From positions 62,001 through 126,000 of the forward strand of contig NZ_MLYO01000016.1 in assembly GCF_001866665.1 (NCBI RefSeq): 64,000 nt of DNA, written 5' to 3'. The notes under the pieces are model-generated. The model was not told the origin of the DNA. It worked only from the letters and a program-made list of their open reading frames with translations, and made no database searches. This DNA comes from Streptomyces monashensis. GTDB taxonomy: Bacteria > Actinomycetota > Actinomycetes > Streptomycetales > Streptomycetaceae. Position numbers and translations under genes: made by a program. Shown in pieces: positions 25,247 through 32,295 of the stretch. The first letter of the stretch is position 1. Every line of letters begins with the position of its first letter.

Positions 25247-25450
25247 GTGTCGGAAGAAGGCAGTCTCGGTGAGGCGTCGCGCACCTGCGGCAGCGGCGCC
25301 GGAGACGGCATCGCCTCCGGTGCGGCGGCCTGGACCACGGTGACGCTGCGGCCCGGCCGCTACGAGCTGCTCTGCAACGTCCCGGGCCACGACGCAGCCG
25401 GCCTGTACCGGAGCTGGACGTCACTCGGTGACCGGCTTGCACCGGCGATA
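25247..25450 (+). pseudogene. Cupredoxin-domain remnant (C-terminal half of a plastocyanin-like protein)
   Basis: The frame contains GAAAWTTVTLRPGRYELLCNVPGHDAAGLYRSW, cut here into recognisable parts: the penultimate strand, the copper-site loop CNVPGH and the closing strand. In intact proteins of this type the loop is followed by AGMY, whose Met is the axial copper ligand; here it is AGLY. The upstream half of the cupredoxin fold, including the first His ligand, and any signal peptide are missing. Beyond about 25450 the frame runs into Arg-rich, non-homologous sequence. It reads as a decayed copper protein in a copper-gene region. A short functional protein is less likely. Confidence 0.6.
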
Positions 25451-25617
25451 GAGGTCTTCCGGTCCGGCTCGCCGCCCTGGGGCGGGAGACGACGGCGACG
25501 GCGGCGTTGCCCGCACGCGTGCCGAGCCGACGGGCAGGCGGGTGCGGCGGCTTCGGTTGTGCCCGGCTGCCCTCTCAGGCCCGGGGACCGGGGCCCAAGA
25601 GGGCGGGGCGGTCCGGG

Positions 25618-27201
25618 TCAGCCCTGGTAGGCCAGCAGCGCCATCATCCCGGCCTCGCCGTGGTAGGCGTTGTGGCAGTGCAGCATCCACTGGCCGGGGT
25701 TGTCGGCGTCGAAGTACACCGACGCGGTCCTCTTCGGCAGGACGATGGTGGTGTCCTTGCGCGGGCCGTCCGTGCCGAGTTGGTAGGTGTGGCCGTGCAG
25801 GTGCATCGGATGCCACATGCTGGTGGTGTTGACGAAGTCCAGCCGGACCCGCTCGCCCTGCTGGACCAGGATGGGGTCGGCTGTGGGGTGGTCCATGTCG
25901 AACCGCTTGCCGTTGATGCCCCAGTCGTACCTGGTCATGCCGCCGGTCAGCGCGATGCGGTGAACGCGGTCGGCCTTCTTCGTCTCCAGCCGGACGTCGT
26001 CGGCCGCCTTCAGCCGGGCGGCCGTCATGATCATGCCGTCCAGTTCCTTCGGGCGCACGGTGGGCTGCGGCGCGCCGCCGGAACCGGTGCGGACCACGGC
26101 CATGCCGCCGGCGTTCTTGCCCTCGGCGAGGGCGACGAGCGGGAAGACGCCGTCGGCGAGGGTGACCAGGACGTCGTACCGCTCGCCCATGCCGACGAGC
26201 AGGGCGTCCACCTGCTGGTGCCGGACCGGGAAGCCGTCGGTGTGGGTGACGGTCAGCTTGTGGCCGCCGAGCGCGACCCGGTACGCCGTGTCGCCGCCGG
26301 CGTTGATGACGCGCAGCCGGACCCGTTTGCCGGGCTTGCCGCGGTAGACGTCGGGGTCGGCCGGGACACGGCCGTTGACCAGGTGGTAGGGGTACTTGAC
26401 GTCGCCCGCGTCCCCGCCGAGCAGCTTGCTCTCGGCGCCCATGAGCATGAACTCCGCCGACATGCCGCCGGAGCCCGACGGCGAGGCGCTCGCCCTGCCC
26501 GAACTGCCGCCGCTCATGCTCATGTCGCCCATGTCCATGCCGTCCATCCCGCCCATGCCGTGCTTGAGCTCGGCGAAGACCTCGTCGGGGGTGCCGGTGA
26601 CACCGTCGACCCAGTCGTCCAGGACGACGACCCACTCGTCGTCGTACGACAGCGGCTCCTTGGGGTCCTCCACGATCAGCGGGGCGTACAGGCCCCGGTC
26701 GAGCTGGACGCCGACGTGCGGGTGGAAGAAGTAGGTGCCGGGGGTGTCGGCGATGAAGCGGTAGGTGAAGGTGCCGCCCGCCCGGACGGCGGCCTGGGTG
26801 GCCGGCGGCACGCCGTCCATGTCGGCGCGCAGGGCGATGCCGTGCCAGTGGAGGGACGTCGTGGTCCTGTGGGGCAGCTGGTTGGAGAGTTCGGCGGCGA
26901 GGGTGTCGCCGGCCGTCAGGCGGATCTCCTCGCCCGGGGTGCGGCCGCTGAAGGCCCAGCTCTTCGCCGTCGCCCCGGCACCGAGGTCGAGCACGGCCGG
27001 CGCGGCGGTCAGGGTGAGGTTCCGCACCTTGCCGGTGCCCTTGCGCTTCCTGTCGGTGGCGGCGACCACCTCGCTGTCGGGGCCGACCAGGGAGGTGGTG
27101 CCGTGGGAGCTGCCGGAGCCGCTGCTGCACGCGGCGAGCGCGCCCGCGCCCGCGACGCCGAGCCCGGCCAGCAGGACGGAGCGGCGGTTGATGCTGTTCA
27201 T
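25618..27201 (-). CDS. Multicopper oxidase lipoprotein with Met-rich insert (copper-tolerance type)
   Basis: A 527-residue cupredoxin enzyme. The N-terminus NRRSVLLAGLGVAG followed by ALAACSS combines a twin-arginine signal with a lipobox, so it is likely anchored outside the membrane. Copper motifs are SLHWHG, YFFHPHVG, HPMHLHGH and MLHCHNAYHGEAGMM. A Met/Gly/Ser-rich insert (around MGGMDGMDMGDMSMSGG) in the middle resembles the methionine segments of CueO and CopA, which guide or shield Cu(I). It lies 70 bases downstream of a His/Met-containing small gene on the same strand, behind a CsoR-type operator. Copper detoxification by Cu(I) oxidation is the probable role. Confidence 0.92.
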   Translation of the reverse strand: MNSINRRSVLLAGLGVAGAGALAACSSGSGSSHGTTSLVGPDSEVVAATDRKRKGTGKVRNLTLTAAPAVLDLGAGATAKSWAFSGRTPGEEIRLTAGDTLAAELSNQLPHRTTTSLHWHGIALRADMDGVPPATQAAVRAGGTFTYRFIADTPGTYFFHPHVGVQLDRGLYAPLIVEDPKEPLSYDDEWVVVLDDWVDGVTGTPDEVFAELKHGMGGMDGMDMGDMSMSGGSSGRASASPSGSGGMSAEFMLMGAESKLLGGDAGDVKYPYHLVNGRVPADPDVYRGKPGKRVRLRVINAGGDTAYRVALGGHKLTVTHTDGFPVRHQQVDALLVGMGERYDVLVTLADGVFPLVALAEGKNAGGMAVVRTGSGGAPQPTVRPKELDGMIMTAARLKAADDVRLETKKADRVHRIALTGGMTRYDWGINGKRFDMDHPTADPILVQQGERVRLDFVNTTSMWHPMHLHGHTYQLGTDGPRKDTTIVLPKRTASVYFDADNPGQWMLHCHNAYHGEAGMMALLAYQG

Positions 27202-27271
27202 GGGGGAAAGTCCTCGTCTCGATATGCCGTTGATCAGGGCGCACGCGGCAGCAGGCCGCAGGACGGCGGGC

Positions 27272-27739
27272 CTAGATCAGCAGTCGGGACAGGACGGAGA
27301 GGTCCGGCGGCGCGCGGTAGGCGACTCCGGAGGGGCTGCGCCCGTGGGGGAAGCCGGGCGTGGCAGAGCCATGGACGGTGTGTGCCAGGGCGGACGGCGG
27401 CGCGAGCAGTCGCGGCGTGCCCACGTCACCGGACGAGCAGTGCTGCATGGCGGGGCCGGAGCAGGCACCGCCGCCGTCGTGGTCCATGGCCGGGGCGGCT
27501 GTCCGAGCGGCCTCGTGGTGCCCGGTCCGAGCGGTCGTGCGTACCGACGCCGTGTGGTCCGTCCCGGGCATCGCGCTCATGGCGGTGGTGGGGGTGACGG
27601 CGCCGACGGAGTCGTGGTGGATCAGGACGGCGAGAGCCGCGAGCAGCGCCACGACCGTGGCCCACGTCCAGCGCGGTGCGCTGCCACGGGGGCTGATCCG
27701 CCGGTACGTCGCTGCTGTCATCGCCTTCCGCATCCGCAT
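27272..27739 (-). CDS. Small membrane-anchored His/Met-containing protein (DUF6153-like)
   Basis: A 155-residue protein with a basic start, one membrane segment (WATVVALLAALAVLIHHDS) and an outer part with repeated H, M and C residues (MSAMPGTDH, HHEAA, MDHDGGGAC, MQHCSSGD). I recall small proteins of this design (DUF6153) beside copper oxidases in Streptomyces. It is the first gene of a two-gene unit with the multicopper oxidase. ATG 27739 has further in-frame ATGs at 27733 and 27721. A role as an extracytoplasmic copper-binding protein is inferred. Confidence 0.68.
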   Translation of the reverse strand: MRMRKAMTAATYRRISPRGSAPRWTWATVVALLAALAVLIHHDSVGAVTPTTAMSAMPGTDHTASVRTTARTGHHEAARTAAPAMDHDGGGACSGPAMQHCSSGDVGTPRLLAPPSALAHTVHGSATPGFPHGRSPSGVAYRAPPDLSVLSRLLI

Positions 27740-27758
27740 CGCCTGCCAGGATCGCCAC

Positions 27759-27777
27759 TATACCCGGGAGGGGTACC
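27759..27777. promoter_or_regulatory. CsoR-type copper operator candidate
   Basis: TATACCCGGGAGGGGTACC is a TACCC...GGGTA inverted repeat 20 bases upstream of the start at 27739. It has the G/C-tract pattern of actinobacterial CsoR sites, and the genes it would control are copper-related. Confidence 0.6.
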
Positions 27778-27779
27778 GC

Positions 27780-28237
27780 GTCCGCGTGACGTCCGGCATA
27801 CGGGGGCGGTCCTGCCGTGCCCCGCGGGCGGTGTGCGGCCGCCCGGCTCTCTTCTCCGGCACCCCGGGTGCCCGGGGGACGCGTCGTGGAGGAGCCGGTC
27901 CGCAGGGGTGGGGTGCGTGATGACCGGTGCTCGCCGCCGCACCCGTGTCCGGGCCGGGCGCCGGCGGGTGCGGTCCGGGCGGGCAGGGCGCCGTAGCCGC
28001 CGGGCAGGCCGGAGGCGCCGGTTCGGAATCGGTGACGGGGCAGGAGGGCGGCGATGGACGACGGCGGGCCGGCCGGCGGGCATGTCGCCGACGCCACGGG
28101 CGAGTTCGGCCGGGGGAGGTGCGGAGAGCCGTCGAGGGCCCCTGTCCCCGGGAAGTCCGGAGGTGCCGCCGTCTCCCTTCTCGTCCTGCGTTCGCGCGGA
28201 GCGAGAGGGGAGACGGCGGCAGTCCTCCGTCAGGTGT
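27780..28237. other. Non-coding stretch without recognisable gene
   Basis: This 458-bp stretch lies between the copper operator and the 3' end of the MurA-like gene. Short open frames in it have Arg/Gly-rich shadow composition. I see no gene, RNA or repeat that I can support. Confidence 0.5.
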
Positions 28238-29767
28238 TCAGATGTCCCGGAAGATCTCGATCTGCGCCCCGACGGAGTTCAGCCGCTCCGCGAGATCCTC
28301 GTAACCCCGGTTGATGACATACACGTTGCGCAGCACCGACGTGCCCTCCGCCGCCATCATGGCCAGCAGGACGACCACGGCGGGACGCAGGGCCGGCGGG
28401 CACATCATCTCGGCGGCGCGCCAGCGGGTCGGGCCCTCGACCAGGACCCGGTGCGGGTCGAGGAGCTGGAGGCGGCCGCCGAGGCGGTTGAGGTCGGTGA
28501 GGTAGATCGCACGGTTGTCGTAGACCCAGTCGTGGATGAGGGTCTGGCCCTGCGCGGTCGCCGCGATCGCCGCGAAGAACGGGACGTTGTCGATGTTCAG
28601 GCCCGGGAAGGGCATCGGGTGGATCTTGTCGATCGGCGCCTCCAGCTTGGAGGGGCGGACCGTGAGGTCGACCAGGCGCGTACGGCCGTTGTCCGCGCAG
28701 TACTCGGGGCTGCGGTCGTGGTCGAGGCCCATCTCCTCCAGGACCGCCAGCTCGATCTCCAGGAACTCGATGGGGACCCGGCGGACCGTCAGCTCCGACT
28801 CCGTCACCACGGCGGCGGCCAGCAGGCTCATCGCCTCGACCGGGTCCTCGGAGGGGGAGTAGTCCACGTCGACGTCGATGTTCGGCATGCCGTGCACGGT
28901 CAGCGTCGTCGTGCCGATGCCCTCGACCTTGACGCCGAGCGTCTCCAGGAAGAAGCACAGGTCCTGGACCATGTAGTTGGAGGAGGCGTTGCGGATGACG
29001 GTCACGCCGTCGTGCCGGGCGGCGGCCAGCAGCGCGTTCTCGGTCACGGTGTCGCCGCGCTCGGTCAGCACGATCGGACGGTCGGGGCGGACCGTGCGGT
29101 CGACCCGCGCGTGGTACTGCCCCTCGGTGGCCGCGATGTCCAGACCGAACCGGCGCAGCGCGATCATGTGCGGCTCGATGGTCCGCGTGCCGAGGTCGCA
29201 GCCGCCGGCGTACGGCAGCTTGAAGGCGTCCATGCGGTGCAGCAGCGGGCCGAGGAACATGATGATCGAGCGGGTGCGTACGGCCGCCTCGGCGTCGATC
29301 GCCGCCATCTCCAGCTCGGCCGGCGGCACCAGTTCGAGGTCGACGCCGTCGTTGATCCAGCGGGTGCGCACGCCGATGGAGTTCAGCACCTCCAGCAGGC
29401 GGTACACCTCCTCGATGCGGGCCACGCGGCGCAGCACCGTGCGGCCCTTGTTGAGCAGCGAGGCGCACAGCAGTGCCACGCAGGCGTTCTTGCTCGTCTT
29501 CACGTCGATGGCACCGGACAGCCGGCGGCCGCCGACGACACGCAGATGCATCGGACCGGCGTACCCGAGCGACACGATCTCGCTGTCCAGCGCCTCACCG
29601 ATGCGCGCGATCATCTCAAGGCTGATGTTCTGGTTGCCCCGCTCGATGCGGTTGACCGCGCTCTGGCTGGTGCCGAGCGCCTCCGCGAGCTGCGTCTGTG
29701 TCCAGCCACGGTGTTGCCGGGCGTCACGGATGAGCTTGCCGATGCGTACGAGGTAGTCGTCTGACAT
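28238..29767 (-). CDS. murA2: UDP-GlcNAc 1-carboxyvinyltransferase (MurA) fused to an N-terminal XRE helix-turn-helix
   Basis: A 509-residue protein with two parts. Residues 1-66 are a Cro/C1-type helix-turn-helix (HRGWTQTQLAEALGTSQSAVNRIERG). The rest is an EPSP-synthase-fold MurA: the substrate loop VKTSKNA, the active-site loop YAGGCDLGTRTIEPH with Cys190 at the place of E. coli Cys115, and PGLNIDNVPFF near the fold's catalytic Asp. MurA transfers enolpyruvate from PEP to UDP-GlcNAc, the first step of peptidoglycan synthesis. I recall the same fusion in S. coelicolor (SCO5998, a second MurA). The inverted repeat at 29780, just upstream, is a natural binding site for the fused DNA-binding domain, so it may regulate its own transcription. 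Whether it is catalytically active is not proved here. Confidence 0.88.
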   Translation of the reverse strand: MSDDYLVRIGKLIRDARQHRGWTQTQLAEALGTSQSAVNRIERGNQNISLEMIARIGEALDSEIVSLGYAGPMHLRVVGGRRLSGAIDVKTSKNACVALLCASLLNKGRTVLRRVARIEEVYRLLEVLNSIGVRTRWINDGVDLELVPPAELEMAAIDAEAAVRTRSIIMFLGPLLHRMDAFKLPYAGGCDLGTRTIEPHMIALRRFGLDIAATEGQYHARVDRTVRPDRPIVLTERGDTVTENALLAAARHDGVTVIRNASSNYMVQDLCFFLETLGVKVEGIGTTTLTVHGMPNIDVDVDYSPSEDPVEAMSLLAAAVVTESELTVRRVPIEFLEIELAVLEEMGLDHDRSPEYCADNGRTRLVDLTVRPSKLEAPIDKIHPMPFPGLNIDNVPFFAAIAATAQGQTLIHDWVYDNRAIYLTDLNRLGGRLQLLDPHRVLVEGPTRWRAAEMMCPPALRPAVVVLLAMMAAEGTSVLRNVYVINRGYEDLAERLNSVGAQIEIFRDI

Positions 29768-29779
29768 GAGGCTGAGGCT

Positions 29780-29795
29780 ATCTCAGATATGAGAT
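29780..29795. promoter_or_regulatory. Inverted repeat in the murA2 promoter, candidate autoregulatory operator
   Basis: ATCTCAGATATGAGAT is a perfect 6-bp inverted repeat around GATA, 13 bases upstream of the murA2 start. It could be bound by the protein's own helix-turn-helix. From 29796 to the transposon end at 29950 nothing else is seen. Confidence 0.6.
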
Positions 29796-29944
29796 GGCGC
29801 CTGCCAGGGGGGTCCATTCGAGTGATGTCGCGTCAATGACCAGTGATGTCACGGGCGATGCGGCCGTCTGGGTGATTTGTCCGTTAGTTGTGGTTAGTTG
29901 CGAATGCGGGGAACGTGTGGTCCGTGCCGCCGAAAACGGCAGAG

Positions 29945-29949
29945 CTCGG
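29945..29949. repeat. Target-site duplication, left copy (CTCGG)
   Basis: CTCGG abuts the left terminal repeat and is repeated exactly at 35296-35300 on the other side of the element. Five bases is the usual duplication for Tn7/Tn5053-type transposons. Confidence 0.85.
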
Positions 29950-29991
29950 TGACCTCTCGCAGTGAAGGTTGAGCTTTCTCACCGAAGGTTG
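29950..29991 (+). repeat. Left terminal inverted repeat of the Tn7-like element
   Basis: It begins TGACCTCTCGCAG and contains GAAGGTTGAG at 29964-29973 and again at 29984-29993. It matches the reverse complement of 35254-35295 except at five positions. The last codons of the TniQ gene ending at 29979 lie inside it. Confidence 0.88.
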
Positions 29992-30602
29992 AGCGGTTTC
30001 AGCTCGGTCGTCTCCTTGAGCGCCTTCAGCCTCTGCTTCCTGCGGCGCCGGTATCCCCATGATCGACAGGCATCCGAGCACCAGGGGCGGGGAAGCCCGT
30101 GCCGATCAGGGTGTGTGGGGTTTCCGCATCGCCTGCAGCCTGCTCGCTGCCGGATGACCAGACGGCAGTCTCGCGAGCACCATCGCTGGGAAAGTGGTGA
30201 AGTGAAGCTGCTTTTGCATCCTTCACACACGTTTTCAACTGGCGGCTTCGGCGCTGGCCGGTATCGCTCAGGGTTGCGCAGGCGGTATGCCTTCTCTCGA
30301 CAGGAAGGCGTGCACCATCGCGTGCCGGTCTGGGTGCTGGCCGAGAGTGGGGTTGAGCATAGTTCGCAGTGGAACCCAGCGAGGGTGCGGCGCAGTATCT
30401 CTTCGTTGCGGCCGCTGGCGGCCGAGAGGCGATCCAGCTGCGCACGCGCCCGAGAGTCGTATGCGCCATGAAGAAATGCCCGTAAAAGCTTTGGTTTGAT
30501 GTGATTTGCGGTGGCTAGGCGGTCAACGTAGGAGTTGACGGTCTCGCCTTGGTGGGGACGGACGTCGATGGGGAGCCGTGAAGGCAGTCGGAGCTCGGTC
30601 AT
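29979..30602 (-). CDS. TniQ-like protein with C-terminal zinc-finger array
   Basis: A 207-residue protein. The N-terminus (LPIDVRPHQGETVNSYVDRLATANHIKP, then LDRLSAASGR) is the TniQ-type module also seen in its neighbour. TniQ/TnsD proteins recruit the TnsC ATPase to a target. The C-terminal half holds three Cys-pair units (CELC with WCTPSC, CEGC with WCSRDC, CRRC with WCSDAC), a zinc-ribbon series likely to bind DNA, ending in a basic RRRRKQR tail. ATG 30602 starts eight bases after the previous stop. The final residues are encoded within the element's left end repeat. It is much shorter than Tn7 TnsD. I infer target selection or a structural role in transposition. Confidence 0.72.
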   Translation of the reverse strand: MTELRLPSRLPIDVRPHQGETVNSYVDRLATANHIKPKLLRAFLHGAYDSRARAQLDRLSAASGRNEEILRRTLAGFHCELCSTPLSASTQTGTRWCTPSCREKAYRLRNPERYRPAPKPPVENVCEGCKSSFTSPLSQRWCSRDCRLVIRQRAGCRRCGNPTHPDRHGLPRPWCSDACRSWGYRRRRKQRLKALKETTELKPLNLR

Positions 30603-30610
30603 CCTGAGTT

Positions 30611-31249
30611 TCAGCAGATAGGCGGGGTGGGTGAGCGGTAGCCGGTCCGCTGGTTGCGGATGTAGGCGTTGAGGGTGGAGAAGGAGATCGAGACGCCGTG
30701 GTCGTCCATCAGTGCCGTCCAGATGCGCTTCGCGGACATGTTCTGGCTGATCATGGGGTTCACCAGGTGCCTGACCGACGCGATCACGGGGGTTTTTCGG
30801 TAGGGGTTGGTCCGCTGGCGGGCGGGTGGGAGAGACACGGTCAGCGCATGCCGGACGACCCATCGGCTGACCTGGTGCCGCTCAGCGAGCCTGCGGGTGG
30901 ACCAGCCACTCTCAGCGTCCTGACGGAGCTGGCGATAGAGCAGGTAGGTGTCCTTGGAGAGCCTCTCGTCCCGGCCGGTGACGGTAGTGCGCCGTCTGGG
31001 GACGGAGCCGTCGGTCAGAGCTTGCTCAAGGTGCTCGGCCGGGCGGCCGGAGAGGGCGGCGAGCCGGTCCAGGCGGGGTTTGCCGGTCCAGTTCGGCGGG
31101 CCGCAGGCGAGAGTGTGCAGGGCACTGGGCTTCAGGTGGTTGGCCCGGGCAAGGCGGCGGATGTAGTTCTCGGTGGTCTCGCCCAGGTGCGGACGAACCC
31201 GTATCGGCAGCAGGGCCGGGAGTGGTGTGTCTGCGTATGGCGACGGCAT
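30611..31249 (-). CDS. TniQ-like protein with helix-turn-helix domains
   Basis: A 212-residue protein. Residues from about 12 to 75 form the TniQ-type module (LPIRVRPHLGETTENYIRRLARANHLKP, then RLDRLAALSGR). The following segment has a resolvase- or transposase-like helix-turn-helix (STRRLAERHQVSRWVVRHAL), and a second one near the end (MSAKRIWTALMDDHGVSI, then FSTLNAYIR), similar to IS-type transposase N-termini. It starts 32 bases after the ATPase gene. Together with its neighbour it gives the element two related but differently tailed TniQ proteins. This suggests two target-recognition routes or a heteromeric complex. No relation to CRISPR is visible. Confidence 0.72.
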   Translation of the reverse strand: MPSPYADTPLPALLPIRVRPHLGETTENYIRRLARANHLKPSALHTLACGPPNWTGKPRLDRLAALSGRPAEHLEQALTDGSVPRRRTTVTGRDERLSKDTYLLYRQLRQDAESGWSTRRLAERHQVSRWVVRHALTVSLPPARQRTNPYRKTPVIASVRHLVNPMISQNMSAKRIWTALMDDHGVSISFSTLNAYIRNQRTGYRSPTPPIC

Positions 31250-31281
31250 CGTCGGGGCGGCGTTCTTCCTGGCTCGGCCGG

Positions 31282-32295
31282 TCAGTCGGAATCGGAGCTG
31301 TGGTCGAGCGGGATCGCGTCCAGCCCCTGCTTGGTGATCTTCTCGCTGCCGGTCAAGATCGCGTCCAGGGCGGCGCCTCGTATCAGGTGAGAGAGCGAGC
31401 CGATCATGCCGCTGGTGCGGTCGTGCAGGTATCGATCCAGGCTGGTGAGGCTGCCGGGTTTGTGGTTATGGAGGCGGAGAGAGTTCTCCAGGGTAGCGAC
31501 CAGGCCCTGCCACTCGGTGTTGTAGGGCAGCGGGGCGGTGGGGACGAGGGTGAAGCGTCCGGCGATCTGCTGTCCCCGGGTGCCGTCGAACAGGCCCTCG
31601 CGTTCGACGTTGATCCCGGCATAGACGAAGGTCGCCGGGATGCGCTCCGAGAAGTACTTCAGCGTGTCGGCGACCTCGGCTCCGGACCGGGTCATCAGCG
31701 AGATGTTATGTAGTTCGTCAACGAGTACCAGACCCACCCGGGCGTCCGTCAGCACGCCGCATACCGACTCCAAGATGTCAGTGATGTTCCAGCGCCGACG
31801 GCTGGGCAGTCCGAGGAACCGGGCGAACTCGACCGCCACCATCCGGGCGGTCGCGGCGGGCGGGACGGTGATGTAGACGACCGGGATGCGGTCGCTCACG
31901 CCCGGGTGCCGGGCTCGGTCGAGGAGCTCGTGAGCACGTCCGAGCTGGGTGATCGCGGTGGTCTTGCCCGTGCCGGCCGGGCCGGAGATCATCAGCCCGC
32001 GGCGGGCACTGACCGCGTGCCGGTTCAGCAGCACCAGACGGCGCCCGCACGTGACCGTGTGCTGGACAGTGGAGGTCGCCACCACCAGCAGCCGGGTGTG
32101 GTGGTCTAGTCGGTCCTCGTCGTAACGGGCCCGGGCGGCGGGGGCGAGCTTGTCGCGTTCGCCGTCGCTCAATAACCCGGGTATGACGGGCTGGTCGTCG
32201 ACAAAGGCCCGCCAGCCAGCAAGGGTCGTCAGATGACGATCCGGCTCCTGCGGGTCGTCGGCGGACTGGGCGAGGGGGCCGTGCGGTTGTGTCAT
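31282..32295 (-). CDS. TniB/TnsC-type AAA+ ATPase transposition regulator
   Basis: A 337-residue AAA+ protein with Walker A SGPAGTGKTTAITQLG, Walker B VGLVLVDELHNISL and an arginine-rich C-terminal lid. Proteins of this family form filaments or rings on DNA, link the transposase with TniQ and give target immunity. The start overlaps the TnsAB stop by four bases (ATGA), so the ATPase is made in step with the transposase. The N-terminal 40 residues (TLAGWRAFVDDQPVIPG) resemble TniB N-termini that contact the transposase. Confidence 0.9.
   Translation of the reverse strand: MTQPHGPLAQSADDPQEPDRHLTTLAGWRAFVDDQPVIPGLLSDGERDKLAPAARARYDEDRLDHHTRLLVVATSTVQHTVTCGRRLVLLNRHAVSARRGLMISGPAGTGKTTAITQLGRAHELLDRARHPGVSDRIPVVYITVPPAATARMVAVEFARFLGLPSRRRWNITDILESVCGVLTDARVGLVLVDELHNISLMTRSGAEVADTLKYFSERIPATFVYAGINVEREGLFDGTRGQQIAGRFTLVPTAPLPYNTEWQGLVATLENSLRLHNHKPGSLTSLDRYLHDRTSGMIGSLSHLIRGAALDAILTGSEKITKQGLDAIPLDHSSDSD

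Noticed and set aside
27927..28304. Possible small gene between the copper genes and murA2
   Set aside because: It is Arg/Gly-rich without motif, has no ribosome site, and runs into the 3' end of murA2 on the other strand.
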